DNA from: Candidatus Roizmanbacteria bacterium UBA6242
GTDB lineage: Bacteria > Patescibacteriota > Microgenomatia > UBA1406 > GWC2-37-13
Assembly (NCBI GenBank): GCA_002440905.1
Contig: DJWA01000018.1
Span: 1,156-16,411 of the forward strand
Reading direction: 5' to 3'
DNA: 15,256 bases
Shown in pieces: positions 1 to 6,865 of the stretch. The notes under the pieces were generated by a model that was given only the letters and a program-made list of their open reading frames with translations, was not told where the DNA came from and searched no databases. The position numbers were made by a program, and so were the translations under genes. Position 1 is the first letter of the stretch, and the number at the start of each line of letters is the position of its first letter.

Positions 1-750
1 CCCCGATTCCAACGATTTACCTCTTATAGTCGCGGTTTTTTCTTCCATTAAGAAATTAAGAAGAGTTTTCTTGAGTTCCTCGCAGGTTGACTCTCCAAGG
101 ATTACTCCGTACTTAAGGTATATATAGTTATATATGACTTTGTTCATGTGGTCGCCTGCCTGCCTCAAGGTTCTTTGGGCGATTATTCCTCCGGAACCGA
201 TTATTGAAAGCTCGATCAAGCCGCCTCCGAGGTCGGCAATTAAAGTCGGTTGGTGAGAAAAGACATTGACTCCGCACCCAGCGGCTGTCGCCATGGCTTT
301 CTCAATAACATAAACTTGGGACAGTCCAGCCTTATAAAGCGCTTCCTGAACGGCTTTCTGTTCAATCTCTGTTGCTATTGTTGGCACGACGGCCATTCCT
401 CTTAACGCTGGCTTGAACCAGTTTGAGGAAAAGTACAGATTTACGGATTTCTCGAGAAATTTGTTAATCAACGCAACTTCGGCGTCAAAGTCGGAAATTA
501 CTCCCGATACAACAGGTCTTATTATTTTTATGAAGTCGGGTGTTTTCCCTAAAATCGACTTAGCCTCATTTCCAAAAAATAAAAACTCCTTGGTTTTTTG
601 GTTTAAACCCAAATAGGTAGATTCTCTAAGAATTAGACCTTTATCTTTGATCGCGATCTTGGTGACGGATGTCCCCAAATCGAAGTAGACTTCGAAATTG
701 GCGAATATCGGTAGCTTGATTTTTGACAGTCTATCAATTAAATTTAACAT
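1..750 (-). CDS. mreB: MreB-like rod-shape determining protein (C-terminus cut by window edge)
   Basis: Read on the minus strand from the ATG at 750, this frame stays open for 250 codons to the window edge. It is an actin-fold protein of the MreB family, which forms membrane-associated filaments that organise wall synthesis. Phosphate-1 motif FDLGTSVTKIAIKDKG is at residues 23-38, the MreB signature IRPVVSGVISDF at 77-88, and phosphate-2 motif ADLGGGLIELSII at 172-184, followed by RQAGDHMNKVIYNYI, which matches the family's GGD..D.AI..Y block. The canonical IEEPMAAAIGAG loop is changed to IEKAMATAAGCG (149-160), so it is a divergent member. About 20 residues precede the first motif and could form a membrane-binding helix. 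Roughly the last quarter of a normal MreB (about 335-345 aa) is missing because the window ends. The start lies one base from the start of the divergent ligase-like gene. Family assignment is firm; orthology to MreB rather than a paralogue is likely. Confidence 0.88.
   Translation of the reverse strand, partial: MLNLIDRLSKIKLPIFANFEVYFDLGTSVTKIAIKDKGLILRESTYLGLNQKTKEFLFFGNEAKSILGKTPDFIKIIRPVVSGVISDFDAEVALINKFLEKSVNLYFSSNWFKPALRGMAVVPTIATEIEQKAVQEALYKAGLSQVYVIEKAMATAAGCGVNVFSHQPTLIADLGGGLIELSIIGSGGIIAQRTLRQAGDHMNKVIYNYIYLKYGVILGESTCEELKKTLLNFLMEEKTATIRGKSLESG
723..750 (+). promoter_or_regulatory. Predicted sigma-70-type promoter for the O-antigen-ligase-like gene
   Basis: A perfect TTGACA lies at 723-728 and TAACAT at 745-750, spacer 16. 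The whole element sits inside the 5' end of the divergent mreB coding region. Transcription would begin near 757, which is downstream of the ATG at 752 and 10 bases before the ATG at 767, so if this promoter is real it argues for the 767 start. The -10 is only moderate. Confidence 0.45.
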
Positions 751-751
751 A

Positions 752-2950
752 ATGATCGACAAAATTATGAACCGTCTCTATTATCTTCTATTCTTCCTGA
801 CCCCCCTCGTCATGTATCCGGCAACATCCGAGATATTTGAATTCAACAAAATGCTGTTTATTTACGCTTCAACGACTCTTATAGTTTTCTTCTGGGCATT
901 GAAAATGATCCTCAATAGGAAGATTATACTGAAAAAAACACCTCTCGATGTCCCATTAATTTTATTTGTCTCGGCTCTAGTACTGTCAACGACTTTCTCA
1001 ATAGACGTTCATACTTCCATATTTGGGTATTACGGACGCTTCAACGGCGGTCTTTTGTCTATCTTAAGTTATATCGTCCTTTTTTATGGGTTCGTGTCGA
1101 ATGAAATAGATCTAAAAAAATCGCTTCTTTGGTCGCTCTTTTCATCGGTTGTCGTTATTCTATGGGGGCTTCCCGGCCACTTCAACCGGGATCTGACCTG
1201 TCCGACCTTTAATACGATACTTACGGCCATGTCCGGAAATCTCGATAGCGCCTCCTTCAATTCCATATGGACGACAAAGTTCAACAATTCCTGTTGGAGC
1301 CGGGAGACTAACGTTTTTGATCCGGCAAGCCGGATGTTCTCAACTCTAGGTCAGCCAAACTGGCTTGGAGCATATTTGGCGGTAAACTTCTTTATCGGCG
1401 TATACTTCTTTTTGAAAAAGCGCGAGGACTTGAAATTTCTAATCTTAAGTTCGATATATCTTTTTCTCAATTTCACGGCGCTTCTATTCAGTCGTTCAAG
1501 GTCGGCGATGTTGTCGGTTGCGATCGGCTCACTGATAGTCGCCATATATTTAGGTTTTGTAAAGAAATCAAAAAACCATCTGAGGTATCTGTCTGTTTTG
1601 GTCATCCTTATGGCTATACCTGTAATCTTCTTCAAGACCGGCATAGGTCAAATAGACAATCTCTTCAAATTCACAACACCAAAAAAACAACAGCCGGTCG
1701 TCACAACCACTCCCCAACCGCCTTCGGAGATTACCGAATCCTTTGATATCAGAAAAATTGTATGGAAAGGGGCTCTTGACCTGGGTTTTAAATATCCGCT
1801 TACGGGAACCGGCGTTGAGACCTTTGCTTACGGGTACTTCTTTACTCGCCCGCAAGCCCATAATATGACAACTGAGTGGGACTTCATTTATAACAAAGCC
1901 CATAACGAATATCTTAATTATTTTGCAACGACAGGATTTACTGGCCTAGCAACATATATTGGTTTTATTGTCGTATTTATAATCTATTCATTGAAGCTTT
2001 TGAAATCTCGGAGCACCGTCAAAAAAACAAAACACGAATCGGAAAGTGACGATCTATTAACCATAACTCTTTTGGCCGCCTGGTCGACGGCACTTGTCAC
2101 CAACTTTTTTGGATTTTCAACAACGACGATTAACCTTTTTGTTTTTCTTATTCCAGCATTTACAATCGTATCCACGCTTGATGTCTCATCGGGTCAAAAG
2201 GTGGAAAAGAACAAATCTTTTGGACCTATATTTAAAGGTACGGCCATTTTTCTATCTCTGGCCATTACAACGTATGTTATGATTTCGATTTCGGCTTACT
2301 TTGTCGCCGATATTGACTATGGACAAGGTCTCTATTATTCAAAACCTCAAGTCAATGATTTCCAAAAATCCGCTTATTATTTTCAGGAAGCCTTAAAAAA
2401 ACGTAGAGAACCGGTATACGAGGATAAGCTTTCCTATTCCCTGGCGTATCTTTCAGGGATCGCCGCCTATCAAAAAAACGACGATGCGGCAAGTCAGCTG
2501 ATGACCGCCTCCGAGTATTATTCTTTAAAAAGCCTGAAAACCTCGCCGAAAAACGTCCTCTATTGGAAAACACGGGCTAAAAACAAGTACCTATTTTATG
2601 TATCAGACCAAAATAGGAAGCACCTGGACGACGGGGTGGTTGCCTTAGAACGCGCCCGCGAATTCTCGCCAACTGACGCAAAAATTCCATATAGTTTGGC
2701 AGTTTTCTATTCACTCATTTACGATATTGAAGTCGATCCTGTGTTAAAAACTGGGATGGAAAAAAAAGCGCTCGATGAAATTAATATGTCAATCGCTTTG
2801 AAACCGGACTTTTACGATAGCCATTTCTTCAAGGGTCAGTTTTACAAAAAAGTTGGTAAAACCGAAGAGGCGAAGTCAACATTCAAATACATATTGGAGA
2901 ATGTAAAAGCGGACGACCAACCGACACTTCAGGAATTGGAAGATCTTTAA
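752..2950 (+). CDS. O-antigen ligase/polymerase-like (Wzy_C) membrane protein with C-terminal TPR-like region
   Basis: A 732-residue polytopic membrane protein. About ten or more hydrophobic helices fill the first ~530 residues, followed by a soluble helical tail of about 190 residues with TPR-like repeats (for example ALDEINMSIALKPDFYDSHF then FKGQFYKKVGKTEEAKSTF). The large non-membrane loop carries the Wzy_C-type pattern: RKIVWKGALDLGFKYPLTGTG, then KAHNEYLNYFATTG with the conserved His. Family members transfer or polymerise undecaprenol-linked glycans on the outer face of the membrane; some (PglL/TfpO type) glycosylate pilins. The frame opens at 698, but that start would run into mreB. 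I prefer the ATG at 752 (MIDKIMNRLYYLLFFLTPL); ATG 767 is equally possible and fits the predicted promoter better. A Thr/Pro/Gln-rich linker (PVVTTTPQPPSEITES) precedes the loop. It faces a prepilin gene tail-to-tail across 35 bases. The actual substrate cannot be read from the sequence. Confidence 0.85.
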   Translation: MIDKIMNRLYYLLFFLTPLVMYPATSEIFEFNKMLFIYASTTLIVFFWALKMILNRKIILKKTPLDVPLILFVSALVLSTTFSIDVHTSIFGYYGRFNGGLLSILSYIVLFYGFVSNEIDLKKSLLWSLFSSVVVILWGLPGHFNRDLTCPTFNTILTAMSGNLDSASFNSIWTTKFNNSCWSRETNVFDPASRMFSTLGQPNWLGAYLAVNFFIGVYFFLKKREDLKFLILSSIYLFLNFTALLFSRSRSAMLSVAIGSLIVAIYLGFVKKSKNHLRYLSVLVILMAIPVIFFKTGIGQIDNLFKFTTPKKQQPVVTTTPQPPSEITESFDIRKIVWKGALDLGFKYPLTGTGVETFAYGYFFTRPQAHNMTTEWDFIYNKAHNEYLNYFATTGFTGLATYIGFIVVFIIYSLKLLKSRSTVKKTKHESESDDLLTITLLAAWSTALVTNFFGFSTTTINLFVFLIPAFTIVSTLDVSSGQKVEKNKSFGPIFKGTAIFLSLAITTYVMISISAYFVADIDYGQGLYYSKPQVNDFQKSAYYFQEALKKRREPVYEDKLSYSLAYLSGIAAYQKNDDAASQLMTASEYYSLKSLKTSPKNVLYWKTRAKNKYLFYVSDQNRKHLDDGVVALERAREFSPTDAKIPYSLAVFYSLIYDIEVDPVLKTGMEKKALDEINMSIALKPDFYDSHFFKGQFYKKVGKTEEAKSTFKYILENVKADDQPTLQELEDL

Positions 2951-2985
2951 TTTCTTTAACTAAAAACACATATAAATCGCATAAA

Positions 2986-3462
2986 TCACGGAGTCGTATT
3001 CGAGCTTGAAATCGCCCAGATGCACTCAACAGATGCTCCCTCCTGATCCTCACATTGGACGCTGCATGGGAAGTCGATGGTTTTTGAAAGCGGTGCTGTG
3101 TATGGAAGTATCTGTTGGGCGTTTTCAAGGCATGCGTACAGTCGGTAATAGAGACCACTTGAGTCGGCTTCGTAACCGTAGTCCTTGTTTGGCAAAGGGT
3201 CATTCGGTACCTTTTGCATATAAATTTTTTGGGAAGCACTGTCTCTAAGCAGTGTGCCGAAAATCAATTCCGTAGGATAAGCTCGCTTGTCTTCATAGTA
3301 CATTTCTAGGGCCTTTTGTATTTGATTGATATCAGCCTTCCTTTTGGCGTCCCTTCCTTTTTTCAGTGAATTGACAAAATTTCCTGATAGCAATGCCGCA
3401 AGAGATCCAAGAATTACGATAATCACCAGAAGTTCAATCAGTGTAAACGCTTTCTTATTCAT
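2986..3462 (-). CDS. Type IV prepilin-like protein, GspG/PilA type (4 Cys)
   Basis: A 158-residue prepilin. The leader MNKKA is followed by the mature N-terminus FTLIELLVIIVILGSLAALL, with the conserved Glu at mature position 5 and a single hydrophobic helix. Prepilin peptidase would cut after Ala, where Gly is more usual. The motif RDAKRKADINQIQKALEMYY follows the helix, then a PNDP motif (VPNDPLP) like the DP-containing loop of GspG, and YRLYACLEN, which resembles the prepilin at 10226. There are four cysteines, all in the exported domain. The frame extends to an upstream ATG at 3477, but that places MYIQF before the leader and overlaps the predicted -10, so the ATG at 3462 is chosen. It is transcribed alone from a promoter just beyond the terminator of the next pilin gene. 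I see no clear terminator between it and the convergent ligase-like gene. Likely a minor or alternative pilin subunit. Confidence 0.88.
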   Translation of the reverse strand: MNKKAFTLIELLVIIVILGSLAALLSGNFVNSLKKGRDAKRKADINQIQKALEMYYEDKRAYPTELIFGTLLRDSASQKIYMQKVPNDPLPNKDYGYEADSSGLYYRLYACLENAQQILPYTAPLSKTIDFPCSVQCEDQEGASVECIWAISSSNTTP

Positions 3463-3468
3463 AAATTG

Positions 3469-3498
3469 AATATACACGATTTAATGATGATTTTACAA
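3469..3498 (-). promoter_or_regulatory. Predicted promoter for the prepilin ending at 2986, leaderless layout
   Basis: On the minus strand TTGTAA (3498-3493) and TATATT (3474-3469) are separated by 18 bases. Only CAATTT separates the -10 from the ATG at 3462, so the transcript should start at or next to the start codon. The -35 lies immediately downstream of the T-tract of the preceding gene's terminator, which isolates this gene as its own unit. Confidence 0.5.
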
Positions 3499-3499
3499 C

Positions 3500-3530
3500 A
3501 AAAAAAAGAGGGGCTTGTTAAAAGCCCCTC
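3500..3530 (-). terminator. Strong intrinsic terminator of the prepilin gene 3549-4079
   Basis: On the minus strand a perfect 9-bp stem (GAGGGGCTT / AAGCCCCTC, plus-strand arms 3508-3516 and 3522-3530) with a 5-base loop is followed by eight T residues (A-run 3500-3507 on the plus strand). It begins 18 bases past the stop codon. This is the only strong intrinsic terminator I found in the window. Confidence 0.92.
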
Positions 3531-3548
3531 CGTTTAATTGTGTTTGAC

Positions 3549-4079
3549 TTACTTTACGCACCAAAGACAGGTATTTGTAGCCGGATCTGGATCGGCGGTA
3601 CAAGTATCCTCTCCCGTAGCTGGATCAAATTTGGTGTTCGGATCGTTGACGAATGATTTGGCCGTTGGCTTGAAGCAGACGGTGACCAAGGCTCCCTCAT
3701 TTTCACCAAAGACGCTGATCTTTGCTAAGGTGGCATCTCCCGCCAAAGTCGCAAAGTCGGTCTTCAACTCACCGGTATCGACAATATTTTGAATTGTGTT
3801 GGTCATGTCATCAAGGGTATTAACTCCCCCTTCGTTGAAGCTGTCTTCCATGGTGGCACAGTCGGCATCACCACACCAAGGCATTTGGTTTTTGATGGCG
3901 TAGTATCTGATAACAGCACCCTGGAATTCTGAAACAGTGTTTCTGACTCCGGTATCTGTTCCTTTTTTGAGTTGTTCAAAAGGATCAAGGGCGGCCAAGA
4001 GCCCAACTGCTAAAGCACCAAGGAGAGCGATCACGATCAAGAGTTCTATAAGGGTAAATCCCTTTTTAATGTTTTTCAT
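3549..4079 (-). CDS. Type IV prepilin, candidate major pilin (6 Cys)
   Basis: A 176-residue prepilin: leader MKNIKKG, cleavage after Gly, mature start FTLIELLIVIALLGALAVGL with Glu at position 5. It differs from the other GspG-like paralogues: instead of RDAKRK it has DPFEQLKKGTDTGVRNTVSE, then a long acidic, Thr/Asp-rich exported domain containing six cysteines (WCGDADC, VCF, DTC, and a C-terminal CLWCVK). The gene is a single transcription unit with the best promoter of any pilin here (perfect TTGACA) and a strong terminator, an arrangement that suits a highly expressed structural subunit. That is why I propose it as the major pilin, which is an inference. The start is set by the leader peptide and by the promoter 10 bases upstream. 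It could instead be a second fibre type, since two pilin classes are present. Confidence 0.87.
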   Translation of the reverse strand: MKNIKKGFTLIELLIVIALLGALAVGLLAALDPFEQLKKGTDTGVRNTVSEFQGAVIRYYAIKNQMPWCGDADCATMEDSFNEGGVNTLDDMTNTIQNIVDTGELKTDFATLAGDATLAKISVFGENEGALVTVCFKPTAKSFVNDPNTKFDPATGEDTCTADPDPATNTCLWCVK

Positions 4080-4089
4080 ATGTACTTAC

Positions 4090-4119
4090 AATATAATTCA
4101 ATTCTTTTGTAATTGTCAA
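4090..4119 (-). promoter_or_regulatory. Strong predicted promoter of candidate major pilin gene
   Basis: Minus strand: perfect TTGACA (4119-4114), 18-base spacer, TATATT (4095-4090), then GTAAGTACAT before the ATG at 4079. The mRNA leader would be only about 3-4 bases. The divergent rpmF promoter lies just upstream, with the two -35 boxes eight bases apart. Confidence 0.7.
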
Positions 4120-4126
4120 GAGATAT

Positions 4127-4155
4127 TTGATCTGATATACTTTAACTTATATATT
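4127..4155 (+). promoter_or_regulatory. Predicted promoter of rpmF-nusB-rnc operon
   Basis: TTGATC (4127-4132), spacer 17, TATATT (4150-4155). Transcription would start near 4162, giving a leader of about 23 bases with no recognisable Shine-Dalgarno. Overlapping TATAT repeats make the exact -10 uncertain. Confidence 0.5.
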
Positions 4156-4184
4156 GTTATTAATTAGTAGAAATTGATCGTTTT

Positions 4185-4334
4185 ATGGCACCCTTACCAA
4201 AGAGAAAATTTTCAACCAGAAGAAGTGGTAAAAGAGAGACTTCAAAAGCAAAATCTCTTCCAAATTTAGTCAAATGCAAAAACTGTGGCAAAGAGAAATT
4301 GGCTCATAGAATTTGCAAATATTGTAATAAGTAA
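4185..4334 (+). CDS. rpmF: 50S ribosomal protein bL32
   Basis: A 49-residue basic protein, MAPLPKRKFSTRRSGKRE..., with the typical bL32 N-terminus (family pattern M-A-V/x-P-K-R-K-x-S) and a C-terminal zinc ribbon: CKNC at 31-34 and CKYC at 44-47. Four cysteines at this spacing form the zinc site of C+ type L32. It belongs to the large ribosomal subunit. Length is close to the family's usual 55-60 residues, slightly short. It is the first gene of the rpmF-nusB-rnc group; its stop is three bases before the nusB start. The start is the only ATG that gives the conserved N-terminus. Identification is firm. Confidence 0.95.
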   Translation: MAPLPKRKFSTRRSGKRETSKAKSLPNLVKCKNCGKEKLAHRICKYCNK

Positions 4335-4337
4335 ATA

Positions 4338-4682
4338 ATGGACCCCCGGCATAAAGACAGAATCTCAGTTGTCCAGGAACTTTTTGGACAAACGTTCACA
4401 ACTCAGCCGACTCTTCACGAAAAAACCAGGAAGGTGCTTGAGAATCTTGAGAACATAAATAATATTATTCAAAAGTTTGCTCCCAAGTTTCCAATCGACA
4501 AAATCGCCAAAGTCGACATCGCCATACTTCAACTGGCGGTTTACGAAATGACCATTGAGAAGAAAGAACCCCCGAAAGTTATCATAAATGAAGCGGTCGA
4601 ACTTGCCCGTGAGATGGGCGGAGAAAAGACCTACTCGTTTGTTAACGCAGTTTTGGGAAAAATCTATGGGAAATCAGTATAA
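4338..4682 (+). CDS. nusB: Transcription antitermination factor NusB (compact)
   Basis: A 114-residue all-helical protein. NusB with NusE (S10) binds boxA RNA and promotes antitermination on rRNA operons. The C-terminal half matches well: KVDIAILQLAVYEM (58-71), then PPKVIINEAVELAREMGGEK (78-97) and SFVNAVLGKI, equivalent to the family's IN-EA-ELAK...FVN-VL block. The N-terminus PRHKDRISVVQELFGQTF parallels the usual RR-AR-LALQ-LY helix. It is 20-30 residues shorter than typical NusB, with the loss in the middle helices. Three bases separate it from rpmF, and its last 17 bases overlap the rnc start, implying one mRNA and coupled translation. Confidence 0.9.
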   Translation: MDPRHKDRISVVQELFGQTFTTQPTLHEKTRKVLENLENINNIIQKFAPKFPIDKIAKVDIAILQLAVYEMTIEKKEPPKVIINEAVELAREMGGEKTYSFVNAVLGKIYGKSV

Positions 4683-5364
4683 GGATCTGGAAAAAAAAAT
4701 AAAGGTTACTTTCAAGGATAAGAATCTATTGAAAAACGTCTTTATTCATAGATCTTACCTTAACGAACACAAGAACTTCGAACTCCCCTCTTTTGAAAGG
4801 CTTGAATTTTTGGGTGATAGCGTCTTATCTCTTATTACTTCGGTATACCTTTTCAAAAACTACGGGAAGCTTAAGGAAGGCGACTATACAGAAATAAAAT
4901 CGGCAATTGTTAAAACCGGCAGCCTTGCCGAGGCGGCTGATTATTTGGGTTTGAACCAATATCTAATGCTCTCTCATGGTGAGGAAAAAGGCGGTGGTCG
5001 GGAAAATAAGAATATTCTTGCCGACTGTTTTGAAGCTCTAATAGGCGCGATATTCCTTGATCAAAGTTTTGAAGCCAGCTACCAGTTTGTCGGGGAATTT
5101 CTTTTTAACCGGAAGCTTGACCACATTGTTAAAAATGAACTCTATCTTTCGGCCAAAAGCCGTCTCCAGGAGCTCATACAGGGAAAATACAAAACGACTC
5201 CAAAATACGTCGTTTTGAAAGAGGAAGGCCCGGAGCACAAACGCGTTTTTGAGATCGGTGTATACTTCAAAAACAAAAAGCTGGGAGTTGGAGTTGCTCT
5301 TTCCAAGAAGGAGGCCGAAGAAATCGCCGCCCAAAATGCTTTTGATAATCTCAGTGACTTGTGA
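4666..5364 (+). CDS. rnc: Ribonuclease III
   Basis: A 232-residue double-strand-specific endoribonuclease that processes rRNA precursors and other structured RNAs. Signature ERLEFLGDS is at 44-52; by comparison with E. coli the catalytic and metal-binding residues E44, E47, D51, D120 and E123 are all present (second motif DCFEALIGAIFLD, 120-132). The C-terminal double-stranded RNA-binding domain spans about 162-231 (SAKSRLQELIQGK ... KKEAEEIAAQNAF). Full length for the family. The frame is open from 4588, but homology starts at the ATG at 4666, which overlaps nusB by 17 bases. The TGA stop abuts the predicted -10 of rpsP. Assignment is firm. Confidence 0.97.
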   Translation: MGNQYKDLEKKIKVTFKDKNLLKNVFIHRSYLNEHKNFELPSFERLEFLGDSVLSLITSVYLFKNYGKLKEGDYTEIKSAIVKTGSLAEAADYLGLNQYLMLSHGEEKGGGRENKNILADCFEALIGAIFLDQSFEASYQFVGEFLFNRKLDHIVKNELYLSAKSRLQELIQGKYKTTPKYVVLKEEGPEHKRVFEIGVYFKNKKLGVGVALSKKEAEEIAAQNAFDNLSDL

Positions 5365-5370
5365 TAAAAT
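5342..5370 (+). promoter_or_regulatory. Predicted rpsP promoter, extended -10, leaderless layout
   Basis: TTGATA (5342-5347), spacer 17, TAAAAT (5365-5370), inside the end of rnc. The rnc stop codon TGA (5362-5364) directly precedes the -10 and so also forms the TGn extended -10. Eight bases separate the -10 from the rpsP ATG at 5379, so the transcript should start at or one to two bases before the start codon. Confidence 0.6.
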
Positions 5371-5378
5371 TTTAAACT

Positions 5379-5618
5379 ATGGCAGTTACTTTAAGACTAT
5401 ACAGAGTTGGTAAAAAAGGACACCCGACCTATAAGATCGTAGCCGTAAATCGACGATATAAGTCAAACGGCAAATATATCGAAGCGGTGGGTACCTATAA
5501 TCCTCACACCGATCCGGCCGAACTCAAGCTGGAAAAAGAAAGAATCGAACATTGGAAAAGCAAAGGCGCAATCATCTCTGAAGGACTGGGAAAGCTTCTT
5601 AAAGGTAAAAAATCTTAA
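5379..5618 (+). CDS. rpsP: 30S ribosomal protein bS16
   Basis: A 79-residue protein with the full bS16 pattern: MAVTLRLYRVGKKGHPTYKI at the N-terminus, then VAVNRRYKSNGKYIEAVGTY with NP next (the conserved R-x-x-GK-x-IE-LG-YNP block), and a C-terminal helix with RIEHWKSKGA. Usual length is 75-90. It binds the 5' domain of 16S rRNA in the small subunit. It follows rnc by 14 bases but appears to have its own promoter. Its TAA stop overlaps the stop of the convergent pilO gene by three bases (TTAA, 5615-5618). Identification is firm. Confidence 0.97.
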   Translation: MAVTLRLYRVGKKGHPTYKIVAVNRRYKSNGKYIEAVGTYNPHTDPAELKLEKERIEHWKSKGAIISEGLGKLLKGKKS

Positions 5619-6298
5619 AAAGGATTGGTTTTTTTCGGGTAGGAATAATCAACCGTTTGAGCAGTAGTCTCTTCTTTAAAGGAAAAATCAACCTTCTCTC
5701 TTAAAAGAGCTATCTCCTCTATCGTTTTTGGATTAATTACCACTCCGTCGGCAAAGTTCAAGGCGACCTTTTTATTATAAAAGGTCAGGTTGACCTTGAT
5801 GGCCGATGACTCTTGGGGATTCAGCTCTATCTTGTCGGAAGTTATGAGTCGCCCTCCGGCGAAGTTGTAGTTTTCAAGAAAATTCATGAATGACGTAGTA
5901 TCTCCGACCCCGGTCACAGAAAGCTTGAGCTCCTCTTTTGTCGAAGCTTTCATGTTTACGGTATATGACGTAACGATAAATCCTGTTTTGCGCGAAAGGG
6001 TTTCAAGCGCGTAAATGATCGAGAAATAATCTTCGGCCTCGGGTATTAGGCTATTTAATAGCAGGATATCCGAATCAAGTTCTTCGGACGAAGGAACAAC
6101 CGTATTGAGGAGGTTAAACTTATTTCTAAGCTCCGTTACTTCACTTGTCAATGTTTTGTTGGTTGCGTCCGCTTTCTGAATTCGATCAACGCCCGTCTTG
6201 ACGACAACAACGACAAGTACCAAAAGCAATGCCGCCCCGGCAAGATAAATTAGATTTTGCTGTATTAGTTTAGCTAAATATGGTTTTATTTTTTTCAT
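5615..6298 (-). CDS. pilO: PilO-like type IV pilus assembly protein
   Basis: A 227-residue bitopic membrane protein: short cytoplasmic basic start (MKKIKPYLAK), one strong transmembrane helix at about 14-34 (LIYLAGAALLLVLVVVVVKT), a coiled-coil stretch at about 38-65, then a small alpha/beta (ferredoxin-like) domain (about 85-175, YALETLSRKTGFIVTSYTVN). This is the PilO plan; PilO pairs with PilN outside the membrane to align the assembly platform with the pilus. Sequence identity to known PilO is low, so the call rests on topology, length and position after pilM and pilN. Its ATG overlaps the pilN TGA (ATGA, 6295-6298). It ends the operon tail-to-tail with rpsP. A C-terminal tail of about 40 residues (KEETTAQTVDYSYPKKTNPF) is probably disordered. 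Confidence 0.78.
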   Translation of the reverse strand: MKKIKPYLAKLIQQNLIYLAGAALLLVLVVVVVKTGVDRIQKADATNKTLTSEVTELRNKFNLLNTVVPSSEELDSDILLLNSLIPEAEDYFSIIYALETLSRKTGFIVTSYTVNMKASTKEELKLSVTGVGDTTSFMNFLENYNFAGGRLITSDKIELNPQESSAIKVNLTFYNKKVALNFADGVVINPKTIEEIALLREKVDFSFKEETTAQTVDYSYPKKTNPF

Positions 6299-6861
6299 AG
6301 TTTTATAAATTTACCGGCGAAGCTTATTTCATAGTTCTCCTTATTATCCTCACTTCCAATAACCGAAAATGACTTAAGGGAGATCTGCTCGAAATTATTA
6401 AGAAACGATTCGGATTCGATGAATTTAAAAAAGTTCAAGAGATCCGGAAAACTGTTGAAGGCAATCGTAAACGAGACAGCGCGGCTTTTATCGATGCCGA
6501 AAGATTTAATTTCGGAAGCCTGGGTGCTTTCACTTAAAGTACTCGTTAGCAATGAATAGTACGGAAGACTTGAAGCGTCATCTTTCATGAAGTCTCTCAG
6601 GTCAGAATACTTTTTCTGCATGTAGAAAATCTTAGCCTCGTCACCTTTTTTGTCGGATAGGGCTACAAGAAGATCTTGTTTCTGTCCGTTTAGGTTGGAA
6701 TTTTGAGCTTCCTTCCCTCTCAACACAATAAAGATAGTCATGAAAGTGGTGAAGAAAATCGCACCCAAGGCAAGGACAGAGATCTTTAACCAAAAGAAAT
6801 ATAATTCGTACTTCTGATAATCTTCGCGGCTTACCGCCAAATTGATTTTGGATTTTCTCAT
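6295..6861 (-). CDS. pilN: PilN-like type IV pilus assembly protein
   Basis: A 188-residue bitopic protein. A short cytoplasmic N-terminus beginning MRKSKINLAVS is followed by one transmembrane helix (about 26-47), a helical segment and a small alpha/beta domain (SEIKSFGIDKSRAVSFTIAF). In known systems the PilN N-terminus carries an INLLP-type motif that docks in a groove of PilM; the KINLAVS here sits at the matching place. It begins five bases after pilM ends and overlaps pilO by four bases. It works with PilM and PilO as the inner-membrane alignment complex. Assignment depends mainly on order, topology and the INL motif. Confidence 0.78.
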   Translation of the reverse strand: MRKSKINLAVSREDYQKYELYFFWLKISVLALGAIFFTTFMTIFIVLRGKEAQNSNLNGQKQDLLVALSDKKGDEAKIFYMQKKYSDLRDFMKDDASSLPYYSLLTSTLSESTQASEIKSFGIDKSRAVSFTIAFNSFPDLLNFFKFIESESFLNNFEQISLKSFSVIGSEDNKENYEISFAGKFIKL

Positions 6862-6865
6862 CGGG

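Noticed and set aside
3006..3248. Plus-strand open frame of 80 codons opposite a prepilin gene
   Set aside because: It is antisense to a clear prepilin, has no recognisable motif or start signal, and its composition is that of a shadow frame.
5619..5640. Possible bidirectional terminator between rpsP and pilO (A-run, T-run)
   Set aside because: Only a short A/T pairing with no GC stem can be formed; too weak to call an intrinsic terminator.
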